The notes beneath the pieces were generated by a model that did no database searches, was not told the origin of the DNA, and saw only the letters and a program-made list of their open reading frames with translations. The translations under genes and the position numbers were made by a program. From Aquabacterium sp. (GTDB taxonomy: Bacteria; Pseudomonadota; Gammaproteobacteria; Burkholderiales; Burkholderiaceae_C): a stretch of 64,000 bases of DNA. Where the stretch lies: NCBI RefSeq assembly GCF_016234775.1, contig NZ_JACRAH010000005.1, forward strand, positions 47,502-111,501. Reading direction: 5' to 3'. Shown piece by piece: positions 43,242 through 52,520 of the stretch. Each line of letters begins with the position of its first letter. Position 1 is the first letter of the stretch.

Positions 43242-43937
43242 TCAAACCTCCAGCCACTCCTTGCGGGTGTATTGATCCGCGCGCAGCTCATCCGGCGTGC
43301 CGTGGAAAACCACCTCGCCGTGGCCCATCACGTAGCAGCGCTGCGAAATGTCCAGCGCGATGGTGAGCTTCTGCTCCACCAGCAGCACGGCCAGGCCGCG
43401 CTTTTGCAGCTCCTTGAGATACTGCCCCACCAGTTCCACGATCTTGGGCGCCAAACCTTCCGTGGGTTCGTCGATCATGATCAGATCCGGATCACCCATC
43501 AGCGTGCGGCACAGCGTCAGCATCTGCTGCTCGCCGCCGGACATCACACCTGCTTCCGTGTGCTGCCGCTCCTTCAGGCGCGGGAACATCTGGTACATGT
43601 CGTCCAGGCTCCAGCGGCCCTTTTTCGAGCCGGCCTTCATGCCCAGCCTCAGGTTCTGCTCCACCGTGAGCTTGGGGAACACATCGCGGCTCTCGGGCAC
43701 ATAACCCAGGCCACGCCGCGCGATGTCATAGGTCTTGTGGCCCAGCAGTTCCTGCTCGTTCCATTTGACCGAGCCCTGCCCTTCCACCAGGCCCATGATG
43801 GCCTTGATGGTGGTGGAGCGCCCCGAGCCATTGCGGCCCAGCAGGCTCACGATCTCACCAGGTTTGACCTCCATGTCCACACCATGAAGGATGTGGCTCT
43901 TGCCGTAGAAGGCGTGCAGATTCTGGATGCTCAGCAT
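43242..43937 (-). CDS. livF: Branched-chain amino acid-type ABC transporter ATP-binding protein LivF
   Basis: A 231-aa ATPase. Walker A is GRNGSGRS (residues 35-42; the Walker A Lys is replaced by Arg in GSGRST, an odd feature), signature SGGEQQ, Walker B LIMIDEPTEGLAP. LivF-type subunits pair with LivG. In this cluster the transported substrate is probably a carboxylate or acyl compound, because the neighbours are acyl-CoA enzymes and not amino acid catabolic genes. Confidence 0.88.
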   Translation of the reverse strand: MLSIQNLHAFYGKSHILHGVDMEVKPGEIVSLLGRNGSGRSTTIKAIMGLVEGQGSVKWNEQELLGHKTYDIARRGLGYVPESRDVFPKLTVEQNLRLGMKAGSKKGRWSLDDMYQMFPRLKERQHTEAGVMSGGEQQMLTLCRTLMGDPDLIMIDEPTEGLAPKIVELVGQYLKELQKRGLAVLLVEQKLTIALDISQRCYVMGHGEVVFHGTPDELRADQYTRKEWLEV

Positions 43938-43942
43938 GGTGT

Positions 43943-44764
43943 TCAGACTCCGGCTTCGGCTTCAGCAGCCTGGCTTTGCGCCAGCACCGAACCCAGGTAA
44001 GCCTCTTTGACGCGTTCATTGGCCCGCACGTTCTCCGGCGTATCAAAGGCGATCACCTCGCCATACACCAGCACCGCGATGCGATCGGCCAGGCCGAACA
44101 CCACACCCATGTCGTGCTCGACCGTCAGCAAGGTCTTGCCCACCGTCACGTCACGGATCAACTTCACGAAGTTGGCCGTCTCGGACTTGCTCATGCCGGC
44201 CGTGGGCTCATCCAGCAGGATCACATCACCGCCACCGGCAATGGTCACCCCCACCTCCAGCGCCCGTTGTTCGGCGTAGGTCAGCGCCGAGACATGCACA
44301 TCGCGCTTGCGACGCAGGTGGATCATGTCCAGCACTTCTTCGGCGCGCGCGTTGACCTTGTCCATCTTCGACAGGAAGCGCCAGAAGGTATAGCGCTCGC
44401 CCATCGACCACAGCACCGCACAGCGGATGTTCTCGAACACCGTCAAGCGCGGAAACAGGTTGGACACCTGGAAGCTGCGAGCCAGCCCACGCCGATTGAT
44501 GTCGTATGGCGTACGGCCATGAATGGACTCACCATTGAGCAGGATCTCGCCACTCGTGGGCGCCATGCGCCCGCTGATCAGATTGAACAAGGTGGACTTG
44601 CCCGCGCCATTGGGCCCGATCAGGGCCACGCGCTCACCGGCCTTCACAGCCAGCTCGGTCCCGCGGATGATCTCGGTCTTGCCAAAGGACTTGCGCACCT
44701 GGCGCAACTCCAGCGCCATCCTCGGTGCCGACGTGTTTGCTTGCATTGACGTACTCATGCTCAA
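43943..44764 (-). CDS. livG: Branched-chain amino acid-type ABC transporter ATP-binding protein LivG
   Basis: A 273-aa ATPase with Walker A GPNGAGKS (~50-57), the LivG-specific insertion with FPRLTVFENI, the signature-equivalent region ALTYAEQRALEVG and Walker B VILLDEPTAGMS. The usual ABC signature LSGGQ is replaced by LTYAEQ, as is common for LivG. It is separated from livF by 5 bases and from livM by 6 bases. Confidence 0.9.
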   Translation of the reverse strand: MSMSTSMQANTSAPRMALELRQVRKSFGKTEIIRGTELAVKAGERVALIGPNGAGKSTLFNLISGRMAPTSGEILLNGESIHGRTPYDINRRGLARSFQVSNLFPRLTVFENIRCAVLWSMGERYTFWRFLSKMDKVNARAEEVLDMIHLRRKRDVHVSALTYAEQRALEVGVTIAGGGDVILLDEPTAGMSKSETANFVKLIRDVTVGKTLLTVEHDMGVVFGLADRIAVLVYGEVIAFDTPENVRANERVKEAYLGSVLAQSQAAEAEAGV

Positions 44765-44770
44765 CCCCGA

Positions 44771-46069
44771 TCAATGCGCTTGCTGGCGCACCATCTGCGC
44801 CTCGATCTCTTCCTGGATCTGGTTCCACTGACGCGAGAAGCGTCGGCGCACCAGCTCGAACAAGCCCACCCCCACCGCCAGCGCCAGCACGGTCATGCCC
44901 CAGGTAGAACCAAGCTGCGTATTGAGCTCAACACCGGCAAAGCGCATGACGGGGCCCAGGGCCTCATTGAGCTTGACGTGGTAGACCATCTCCACAATGG
45001 CTGCAAACGGCAGCACCACCAGCGCGGCGGTGGCGGCCAGCGCCGCATACGTGCCCCACAGGCGACGCAACATGCCGTAGGCAGCCAGGCGCACGTTCAT
45101 CATCAGCAGGCTGGCGATGCCGCCAGGCGCAAACATCACCATGAACAGGAAGACCAGCCCCAGATACAGCAACCAGGCCTTGGTCAGCTCCGACAGCATC
45201 ACCATTGCGAACACCATCAGCACCGCGCCAATGATCGGGCCGAAGAAGAACAGCGAACCACCCAGGAAGGTGAACAGCAGGTAGGCCCCGGAGCGCTGCG
45301 CGCCCACCACCTCAGCGGTCACGATCTCGAAGTTGATGGCGTACAGGCCACCTGCGATGCCGGCAAAAAAGCCCGCGATCATGAAGGCGATGTAGCGCAC
45401 CCGTTGCGTGTCATAACCGATGAACTCGACACGCTCGGGGTTGTCGCGCACGGCATTGAGCATGCGCCCCAAGGGGGTCTGCGTGAAGGCAAACATCAGC
45501 ACCGTGCAGATGAAGCAGTACACGGCAATGAGGTAGTACACCTCAATCTGCGGCCCGAAGGTGATGCCCATGAAAGGCTGCCCCACCACGCGGTTACTGC
45601 TGATGCCTCCCTCGCCACCAAAGAACTCAGGCAGCATCAGGGACATGTTCCACACCAGCTCACCGACACCCAGCGTGATCATGGCAAAGGTGTTGCCTGA
45701 CTTCTTGGTGGTGACGGCGCCCAGCAAGGCGGCGACCAGGAAGCCGGCCACCCCACCGATGATGGGAATCAGACTCACCGGGATGGCCCAATCACCCGCC
45801 CCCACCTTGTTGAGCGTGTGAATGGCGGCAAACGAACCCAGGCCGGAATACACGGCATGACCGAAGCTCAGCATGCCACCTTGCCCCAGCAGCATGTTGT
45901 AGGACAGGCAGACGATGATGGCGGTGCCCATCTGCGTGAGCATGGTCATGGCCAGGCTGCTCTTGAAGAACATAGGGGCCACTAACAGCGCCAGGGCATA
46001 CGTTGACCACAGCACCCAGCGGCCGACATTCAGAGGACGAAATCGATAGACATTGCTGGACATGCTCAT
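44771..46069 (-). CDS. livM: Branched-chain amino acid-type ABC transporter permease LivM
   Basis: A 432-aa membrane protein with about ten or more hydrophobic helices (LLGQGGMLSFGHAVYSGLG is the family motif). It is longer than the usual 330-380 aa because of a C-terminal region with two more hydrophobic segments and a charged cytoplasmic tail (RRRFSRQWNQIQEEIEAQM). It overlaps livH by one base. The extra C-terminal portion is unexplained. Confidence 0.9.
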   Translation of the reverse strand: MSMSSNVYRFRPLNVGRWVLWSTYALALLVAPMFFKSSLAMTMLTQMGTAIIVCLSYNMLLGQGGMLSFGHAVYSGLGSFAAIHTLNKVGAGDWAIPVSLIPIIGGVAGFLVAALLGAVTTKKSGNTFAMITLGVGELVWNMSLMLPEFFGGEGGISSNRVVGQPFMGITFGPQIEVYYLIAVYCFICTVLMFAFTQTPLGRMLNAVRDNPERVEFIGYDTQRVRYIAFMIAGFFAGIAGGLYAINFEIVTAEVVGAQRSGAYLLFTFLGGSLFFFGPIIGAVLMVFAMVMLSELTKAWLLYLGLVFLFMVMFAPGGIASLLMMNVRLAAYGMLRRLWGTYAALAATAALVVLPFAAIVEMVYHVKLNEALGPVMRFAGVELNTQLGSTWGMTVLALAVGVGLFELVRRRFSRQWNQIQEEIEAQMVRQQAH

Positions 46070-47094
46070 TACTCCTCACGTGTGCCCAGCAGGCCCTTGG
46101 GTCTGAAGATCAGGATCAACACCAACAGGAGATACGGCAGGATCGGCGCCATCTGCGACACCGTGATTTTCAGCAGCGGGTAGGACCAGTGCTCATAGTT
46201 CACCGTCTGGCCTTGGCTTTGCATGAAGGTGGCCACCGACACATCGGCCACCACAGCAAAGGTCTGCAGCAGGCCGATCAGCAAGGAAGCCAGGAAGGCC
46301 CCCGCCAACGAGCCCATGCCGCCCACGACCACCACCACGAAGATGATGGCGCCCACCGAGGCCGCCATATTGGGTTCGGTCACAAAGGCATTGCCACCGA
46401 TCACGCCGGCCAGGCCAGCCAGTGCGCAGCCGCCACCGAACACGCCCATCATCACGCGCGGCACGTTATGCCCCAGCGCCTGAGCCATGTCAGGATGAGT
46501 CAGCGCCGCCTGGATGATCAAGCCGATGCGCGTGCGGGTCAGCAGCAGCCACAAGGCGCCCAGCATGAAAAAGGCCACCAGGGCCATGAAGCCGCGGTAG
46601 ATCGGGAACTGCGTGCAGGAGTTGCCGGCAGCAGGGCCACAGATCGCCTGATCACCCGCCCCCAGCATGAACTGCAGGCCTTGCGCCTTGACGTTGGCCA
46701 CCGTGAACAAGGGCCCGCTGAGCGATTCGGGGATGCGGTAGTCGACATTGGCCGGCCCCCAGATCAGCCGCACGCACTCGTACACGACGTAAGACAGGCC
46801 GAAGGTGATCAACAGCTCCGGCACATGCCCGTAAACATGCACCTTGCGCAGGCTGTATCGCTCGAACATGGCGCCCAGCACCCCCACCAGCAAGGGCGCG
46901 AGTATCAAGGCAGGGAAGTAGCCCACCGTGCCGGCGATCATGTAGGCGAAGTAGGCACCCAGCATATAGAAGCTGGTGTGTGCAAAGTTCAGCACACCCA
47001 TCATGCTGAAGATCAGCGTCAGCCCGGAGCTGAGCATGAACAGCAACAGCCCGTAGCTGATGCCGTTCAGAAAGAAGACAACAAAGGTTTCCAT
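46069..47094 (-). CDS. livH: Branched-chain amino acid-type ABC transporter permease LivH
   Basis: A 341-aa permease with multiple transmembrane helices and the LivH motif (NGISYGLLLFMLSSGLTLIFSM near the start, MLGAYFAYM). It pairs with LivM. A ~60-residue insert between helices contains several cysteines (GDQAICGPAAGNSCTQFP), apparently a periplasmic loop that could form a disulfide. Located between the substrate-binding protein and livM genes. Confidence 0.9.
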   Translation of the reverse strand: METFVVFFLNGISYGLLLFMLSSGLTLIFSMMGVLNFAHTSFYMLGAYFAYMIAGTVGYFPALILAPLLVGVLGAMFERYSLRKVHVYGHVPELLITFGLSYVVYECVRLIWGPANVDYRIPESLSGPLFTVANVKAQGLQFMLGAGDQAICGPAAGNSCTQFPIYRGFMALVAFFMLGALWLLLTRTRIGLIIQAALTHPDMAQALGHNVPRVMMGVFGGGCALAGLAGVIGGNAFVTEPNMAASVGAIIFVVVVVGGMGSLAGAFLASLLIGLLQTFAVVADVSVATFMQSQGQTVNYEHWSYPLLKITVSQMAPILPYLLLVLILIFRPKGLLGTREE

Positions 47095-47197
47095 CAGGCG
47101 CGGCGCACGAGTGAAACCGGGGCAGGCGCTGCGCCACCTTGCCTGCCCACATTCATCGGCCCAGGCAACTCATCGAAGATGCCCCAGGCCGCTCGTA

Positions 47198-48442
47198 TCA
47201 CGAAGGACGCTTCATCTGGCAGGACGTCGGCGTGCTCGACACATACGCGTCGAACGACTTCACAGGCACGAAGGTCATGCCCGTCTTTTCGACGTCGTAG
47301 CCGTTCTTGGCATCCACCGGCGCCCACTTGGCGATGAACAAGGGTTGCTGCAACTGGTGATCAGTCTTGCGCAATTCGACTTCACCGTTGAAGCTCTTGA
47401 ACTTCAAGCCCTCCATCGCGGCGGCCACCTTCACCGGGTCGGTAGACTTTGCCTTGGCCATGCCTTCTGCCAGCATCGTCAGCCCCGAGTAGGTGGCAGC
47501 CGAGTAGTAGTCGTCATTGAAGCGCTTCTTGAACTCGCTGACCAGGGTCGCATTCAGGCCGGGCATGTTGTAGTGGCCGTAGCCCACCTGGTAGACGCGA
47601 CCATCGGCGGCCTTGCCCAGTGCGGTCGGGGTGCCACCGAAGTTGGCGTAGTAGGTGTAGAACTTGACGTTCAGACCCGCTTCGTTCGCGGCCTTGACCA
47701 GCAAGGCCAGGTCAGAACCCCAGTTGCCTGTGATCACGGTATCGGCACCGGAAGATTTGATCTTGGCCACATACGGCGCGAAGTCACGCACCTGGGCCAA
47801 CGGATGCAGGTCGTCACCCACGATCTGGATGTCAGCACGCTTGCGGCCCAGCATGGACTTGGCAAACTTCGAGACCTGCTGGCCGTGTGCATAGTTCTGG
47901 TTGATCAAGTAGACCTTCTGCACGTCCTTCTGATCCTTGATGAAGGTGGTCAGCGCCTCCATCTTCATGGAGGTGTCGGCATCCAGACGGAAGTGCCAGT
48001 AGCTGCACTTGCTGTTGGTCAGATCAGGATCTACCGCGGCGTAGTTCAGGTAAACGATTTCCTTGCCGGGGTTGCGTTCGTTGTACTTGTTGACGCCATC
48101 CACCAACGCCAGCGCGGATCCCGATCCCAGGCCCTGCACGACATAGCGGATGCCCTGGTCGGCTGCCGACTTAAGGGCATTGAGGGATTCAGCCGGGCTG
48201 AGCTTGTTGTCGATGCTGACGATTTCGAACTTCACGCCAGCGGGGTTGTTGGCGTTGATCTTCTCGGCCACAAACTGGAAGCTCTTGACCTGATTCTGAC
48301 CGACGCTGGCCATCAGGCCGGACAGTGGATCGATCCAGGCGATCTTGACGGTTTCACCCTTCTGGGCCAATGCCGCGCCAGCGGACAGGCTGGCAGCTAC
48401 CAGAAGGCTCAGCGTGCGAACTTGGGGAACAGGGAAGCGCAT
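47198..48442 (-). CDS. ABC transporter substrate-binding protein (LivK-like, periplasmic)
   Basis: A 414-aa type-I periplasmic binding protein with a Sec signal (VRTLSLLVAASLSAGAALA). The mature part has the Leu/Ile/Val-binding-like two-lobe fold (VKIAWIDPLSGLMASVGQNQ, then QYVVQGLGSGSALALVDGVN-like region). It is the first gene of the liv group. The binding pocket cannot be assigned; the acyl-CoA neighbours suggest an aromatic, branched or aliphatic acid. GGAGAT is 7 nt before the ATG. Confidence 0.88.
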   Translation of the reverse strand: MRFPVPQVRTLSLLVAASLSAGAALAQKGETVKIAWIDPLSGLMASVGQNQVKSFQFVAEKINANNPAGVKFEIVSIDNKLSPAESLNALKSAADQGIRYVVQGLGSGSALALVDGVNKYNERNPGKEIVYLNYAAVDPDLTNSKCSYWHFRLDADTSMKMEALTTFIKDQKDVQKVYLINQNYAHGQQVSKFAKSMLGRKRADIQIVGDDLHPLAQVRDFAPYVAKIKSSGADTVITGNWGSDLALLVKAANEAGLNVKFYTYYANFGGTPTALGKAADGRVYQVGYGHYNMPGLNATLVSEFKKRFNDDYYSAATYSGLTMLAEGMAKAKSTDPVKVAAAMEGLKFKSFNGEVELRKTDHQLQQPLFIAKWAPVDAKNGYDVEKTGMTFVPVKSFDAYVSSTPTSCQMKRPS

Positions 48443-48590
48443 TGAAATCTCCGTGTCGTGATGAACCTAAGCGTGGTCAATTTACCCCCCTGAATTGAGG
48501 GCGTCCGTCAGGGATGACCCGCACATGCACCTTAGTGCGCGTAAATGAACAAAACACCTGCGCATGCGCGCAACAGCGCACATCACCCGC

Positions 48591-48618
48591 AAAAAAAAGG
48601 CGCCCCAAATGGAGCGCC
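48591..48618 (-). terminator. Rho-independent terminator after the acyl-CoA synthetase gene
   Basis: Minus strand: GGCGCTCC pairs with GGGGCGCC (one G-U pair), loop ATTT, followed by TTTTTTTT (A-run 48591-48598). It lies 21 bases past the synthetase stop and isolates it from the transporter genes. Confidence 0.85.
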
Positions 48619-48638
48619 CTGTGTGCTTCACACAACGA

Positions 48639-50270
48639 TCAAGCCGTAGGCAGCTTGTGGTCCTTGAACTTTTCGCGCAATTGCAGCTTGGAGATCTTGC
48701 CAGTGGCCGTGTGCGGAATTTCTTCAACGAACACCACATCGTCCGGCGTCTGCCAGCTGGGAATCTTGCCTTTGTAGAAGGCGATCAGTTCATCCACCGT
48801 GGCTTCGGCGCCAGGCTTCTTGACCACCACCATGAGCGGGCGTTCATCCCACTTCGGATGATGGCAAGCAATCGCAGCAGCTTCGTGCACAGCCGGGTGG
48901 GCCATCAGCACATTTTCCAGGTCGATGGAGCTGATCCATTCGCCACCGGACTTGATCACATCCTTGGAGCGGTCGGTGATCTGCATATAGCCATCGGGGT
49001 CGATGGTGGCCACGTCGCCCGTAGGGAACCAGCCATCATGCAGTGGCGACTTGTCGATGTTGAAGTAACTGCTGATGACCCAATGGCCGCGCACTTCCAG
49101 ATCGCCGGCGGCCTTGCCATCCCAGGGCAGCACCTTGCCATCGGCATCCACGATGCGCATGTCGATGCCATAGACCGACTTGCCCTGCTTTTCCAGCAGC
49201 TTTTGCTTGTCCTCAAGCGACCAGTCCGCATGCTTGGACTTGAGACGACCCAAGGTGCCGATGGGTGACAACTCGGTCATGCCCCAGGCGTGGATGACTT
49301 CAACCTGATAGTCGTTTTCGAACGTGCGAATCATGGCAGGCGGGCAAGCCGATCCACCAATGATCGTGGTCTTGAAGGTGCTGAACTTCAGGTTGTTGGC
49401 CTTGACATGGTTCAGCAGACCCAACCAGATGGTGGGCACGCCAGCGCTCATGGTGACCTTCTCTTCTTCGAAGAGGTTGTACAGCGAAGCGCCATCCAGG
49501 TGGTGACCCGGCATCACCAACTTGCAACCCACCAACGCGGCGGCGTATGGAATGCCCCAGGCATTGACGTGGAACATGGGCACCACAGGCAACACGGTGT
49601 CCGTGGCCTTCAGGCTCATGGCATCAGGCAAGGCAGCGGCGAACGCGTGCAGCACGGTAGAGCGGTGCGAATAGACGGCGCCCTTGGGGTTGCCGGTCGT
49701 GCCGGAGGTGTAGCAAATGCTCGCGGCGGCATTTTCGTCAAACGACGGCCAGGCGTAGTTGCCATCCTCGGCAGCGATCAGGTCTTCGTAGCAATGCAGG
49801 TTGGCCAGCGCCGATTCGCGCGGCATGTTCTCGCGTGCGCACATCAGCACCACATGCTTGAGTGTGGGCAGCGACGGTGCCAGCTTCTCGACCAGCGGGA
49901 AGATGTTCAGGTCAACAAAGATGACCTTGTCCTGCGCATCGCTGGCGATCCAGACGACTTGTTGCGGGAACAATCGCGGATTGATGGTGTGGCAAACGCG
50001 CTGCGAGCCCGAGACCGCGTAGTAAATCTCCATGTGGCGATAGCCGTTCCAGGCCAGGGTGCCCACGCGATCGCCGGCTTCCAGGCCCAGACGGTCCAGT
50101 GCCTGCGCCAGCTTGCGGGAGCGCAACTCGATCTCGGACCAGTTGGTGCGGTGCATGTCGCCTTCCACACGCTTGGACACGATCTCGACATCACCGTTAT
50201 GACGTGCCGCATGCGTCAGCAGCGACGAAATCATCAAGGGCATGTGCATCATTTGGCCCATCAGGCTCAT
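48639..50270 (-). CDS. Long-chain acyl-CoA synthetase (AMP-forming)
   Basis: A 543-aa ANL-superfamily ligase. The AMP-binding motif is [20 protein letters not shown] (~170-190), with [12 protein letters not shown] and the C-terminal hinge/lysine region ([17 protein letters not shown]). It activates a carboxylic acid with CoA, the entry step to the downstream beta-oxidation genes. The ATG at 50270 (MSLMGQMMH) has GGAGG 8 nt upstream; an in-frame ATG further upstream adds 11 residues without support. Confidence 0.92.
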   Translation of the reverse strand: MSLMGQMMHMPLMISSLLTHAARHNGDVEIVSKRVEGDMHRTNWSEIELRSRKLAQALDRLGLEAGDRVGTLAWNGYRHMEIYYAVSGSQRVCHTINPRLFPQQVVWIASDAQDKVIFVDLNIFPLVEKLAPSLPTLKHVVLMCARENMPRESALANLHCYEDLIAAEDGNYAWPSFDENAAASICYTSGTTGNPKGAVYSHRSTVLHAFAAALPDAMSLKATDTVLPVVPMFHVNAWGIPYAAALVGCKLVMPGHHLDGASLYNLFEEEKVTMSAGVPTIWLGLLNHVKANNLKFSTFKTTIIGGSACPPAMIRTFENDYQVEVIHAWGMTELSPIGTLGRLKSKHADWSLEDKQKLLEKQGKSVYGIDMRIVDADGKVLPWDGKAAGDLEVRGHWVISSYFNIDKSPLHDGWFPTGDVATIDPDGYMQITDRSKDVIKSGGEWISSIDLENVLMAHPAVHEAAAIACHHPKWDERPLMVVVKKPGAEATVDELIAFYKGKIPSWQTPDDVVFVEEIPHTATGKISKLQLREKFKDHKLPTA

Positions 50271-50438
50271 AGGAACTACCTCCGAACAAAGAGTGAAACG
50301 CAATTGACCAGGCAGGCCAAAACAGGAAACAGGCCGACTCAGATCGGCAGGCGGATCTTAGACCGAGGAGACCGGAAACCACATGGGAAACCATCAAGGG
50401 ATAACCCTAGGATCCCCACATTCAGGCGTGGCCCCTGT

Positions 50439-51173
50439 TCAATCCAGGAAACGCGCGAAGCCAGATACCGGCTCCCGATCCGACAGCAAAGTATTGTCGA
50501 TCGCATCCAGATCCGCATACCCGAGGGCCATCCCCACTACCACCATCTCGGTCTCTTCATTCAAACCCAGGTGGGCACTGACGATGCAGTGGTACTGGTT
50601 GAACGCCGCTTGTGGACAGGTGTCCAGGCCGCGCGCGCGGGCAGCCATCATGAGGGTCTGCTGGAACATGCCGCAGTCCATCCAGCTGCCGCGGCCCAGT
50701 CGGCGGTCGATGGTGAAGATCAGACCTACCGGCGCATCGAAGAACGCGTAATTGCGGCCCTGCTGCTCATGCATGCGCGCTTTTTCTTCACGGCCGATTT
50801 CCAGCAAACCGTACAGGTCCAGCCCGACCTGTCGGCGCCGATCGGCATAGGGCGGCTCCCACTTCGCAGGGTAATAGCCCTCTTCCGTCTTGTGCTGCGC
50901 CGCCTGAGCGGGATCGTTGTACGCGGCCATGATCTTGTCGACCAGGCCTTGGCGACTGGCGCCCGTCAGCACATGCACACGCCAAGGCTGGGTGTTGCTG
51001 CCCGACGGTGAGCGCGACGCGACCTGCAGGATCTCATCGATCAACTCACGCGGCACAGGCTTGGTCAGGAACCGCCTGATCGAGCGTCGCGAGGTGATGG
51101 CGTGATCCACCGCAGCGATCGACTCGGGCGTGATCACATCCGGCTCACGCGGCACCGACTTCGGGTGGGGCAT
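50439..51173 (-). CDS. Nitroreductase family protein
   Basis: A 244-aa FMN-dependent nitroreductase (TSRRSIRRFLTKPVPRELID, SPSGSNTQPWRVHVLTG near residue 50, NQYHCIVSAHLGL later). It reduces nitroaromatics, quinones or enones with NAD(P)H. It lies a base after the thioesterase gene's stop, on the same strand, so both are probably one transcript facing away from the TetR-efflux operon. Confidence 0.87.
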   Translation of the reverse strand: MPHPKSVPREPDVITPESIAAVDHAITSRRSIRRFLTKPVPRELIDEILQVASRSPSGSNTQPWRVHVLTGASRQGLVDKIMAAYNDPAQAAQHKTEEGYYPAKWEPPYADRRRQVGLDLYGLLEIGREEKARMHEQQGRNYAFFDAPVGLIFTIDRRLGRGSWMDCGMFQQTLMMAARARGLDTCPQAAFNQYHCIVSAHLGLNEETEMVVVGMALGYADLDAIDNTLLSDREPVSGFARFLD

Positions 51174-51174
51174 C

Positions 51175-51624
51175 TCAATCCACCTTGGGTTTGACCTGCA
51201 GGGCTTGCAACGCCTTCACGAAAGGCTCCGGCAAGGGCACGGGGCGACGCGTGCTTCGGTCCACATACACATGCACGAAGTGCCCCACCGCCGCCGACAT
51301 GGGCTCGCCTTCATCGAACAGGCCGATCTCGTAGCGCACGCTGCTCTTGCCGATGTGGGCCACGCGGATGCCGGCATCCACGTTTTTGGGAAACTCCAGC
51401 GAAGCAAAATAATTGCAATGCGTCTCGATGACCAGGCCGATGACGTCACCGTTGTGGATGTCCAGCACACCCGCCTCGATCAGATAACGGTTCACGGCCG
51501 TATCGAAGTAGCTGTAGTAGGTGACGTTGTTGACGTGCCCGTAGATGTCGTTGTCCATCCAGCGGGTGGTGATGGTGCTGAAGTGGGCGTAAGCCGCCCG
51601 CTCTTGCGCTTGGGGTCTTTCCAT
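51175..51624 (-). CDS. 4-hydroxybenzoyl-CoA-type hotdog thioesterase
   Basis: A 149-aa hotdog thioesterase (TTRWMDNDIYGHVNNVTYYSYFD with the catalytic Asp near residue 23, as in the 4HBT/YbgC group). The ATG at 51624 is chosen because GAAGAG precedes it at normal spacing; an alternative at 51660 lacks a ribosome binding site. It is divergent from the TetR-efflux operon and its promoter shares the 140-base gap with a palindromic operator. Confidence 0.8.
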   Translation of the reverse strand: MERPQAQERAAYAHFSTITTRWMDNDIYGHVNNVTYYSYFDTAVNRYLIEAGVLDIHNGDVIGLVIETHCNYFASLEFPKNVDAGIRVAHIGKSSVRYEIGLFDEGEPMSAAVGHFVHVYVDRSTRRPVPLPEPFVKALQALQVKPKVD

Positions 51625-51730
51625 GAATGGGCTCTTCAGAACTGACAAATCGAGTTGCATGATAGCCAAGCCAGCACGTTGCCAACATCTGCGCAGACGG
51701 TTTGACCGAGCCGAATCGCACGGCTACATT

Positions 51731-51748
51731 ACTGACCCACCAGTCAGT
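51731..51748. promoter_or_regulatory. Palindromic operator between thioesterase and TetR genes
   Basis: ACTGAC (51731-51736) and GTCAGT (51743-51748) around CCACCA. The shape is a TetR-type operator. It lies ~20 bases before the start I prefer for the TetR gene, consistent with autoregulation of the efflux operon and perhaps of the divergent genes. Confidence 0.6.
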
Positions 51749-51767
51749 TATTTTGAAAGTCACTGCC

Positions 51768-52520
51768 TTGAGCCGCGTCCCCTCGCCTGCTTCTGCCCTG
51801 CCCGTACCTGCGGACAAACCGGACGCCAGCGGGCCCTCCTGCCCGATCGCAGCTGCGGTGGCGGCATTGGCCCCCAAGGTGCGCCAGCGGCGCAAGGCTG
51901 CCCGCCCTCACGAGTTGCTGGAAGCTGCCATGAACCTGTTCGTGGAGAAGGGCCTGGCGGCCACACGAGCGGAAGAGGTCGCCAAACGAGCAGGCGTATC
52001 CAAGGGCACGCTGTACCTCTACTACCCCAGCAAGGACGAGCTCTTCAAGGCGGTAGTTCGCGCCTACCTCACCCAGGTGATCGTGGAAGGTGAAGAGTTG
52101 CTGGAGCAATTTGACGGCAGCACGTCCGATGCCCTGCACCTGCTGGCCCACACCTGGTGGTCGCGGGTGGGCTCATCCAAGGCGTCAGGGCTGCTGGTGC
52201 TGATCATGGCCGAGGCCGCCAACTTTCCGGAGCTGGCACAGTTCTATGTGGATGAGGTGGTCGCGCCAAGCCATGCCTTGCTGGCCCGAGCCGTGCAGCG
52301 TGGCATCGACCGCCAGGAGTTCAGGCAGATGGATGTCACCTCGGTCGTCCATGCGCTGATTGCCCCGCTGCAATTCCTGATCCTGTATCGCCAGTGCACA
52401 TCGGTTTGCACGGCCAACCCGGTGCCACTTGATCCGGCACGTTTCATGACGACCCAGATCGAACTGCTTCTGAGAGGCCTTGAGGTTCGCCCCGGTAACG
52501 CACAACAGCAAGAGACATGA
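51768..52520 (+). CDS. TetR family regulator of an RND efflux operon
   Basis: A ~250-aa regulator. The TetR HTH is EAAMNLFVEKGLAATRAEEV and AGVSKGTLYLYYPSKDELF, with a C-terminal ligand domain. The 5' end is uncertain: no ATG precedes the HTH, so TTG or GTG starts must be used. The TTG at 51768 (with GAAAG about 8 nt before) is preferred because an earlier TTG at 51702 would place the palindromic operator inside the coding sequence. The N-terminal ~45 residues are Pro/Ala-rich and poorly conserved. It overlaps the following gene by 4 bases, so it is co-translated with the pump. Confidence 0.8.
   Translation: MSRVPSPASALPVPADKPDASGPSCPIAAAVAALAPKVRQRRKAARPHELLEAAMNLFVEKGLAATRAEEVAKRAGVSKGTLYLYYPSKDELFKAVVRAYLTQVIVEGEELLEQFDGSTSDALHLLAHTWWSRVGSSKASGLLVLIMAEAANFPELAQFYVDEVVAPSHALLARAVQRGIDRQEFRQMDVTSVVHALIAPLQFLILYRQCTSVCTANPVPLDPARFMTTQIELLLRGLEVRPGNAQQQET

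Noticed and set aside
49290..51011. Plus-strand open frame of 573 codons across the acyl-CoA synthetase and nitroreductase genes
   Set aside because: It spans parts of two well-supported genes and the gap between them on the opposite strand; composition is that of a shadow frame.
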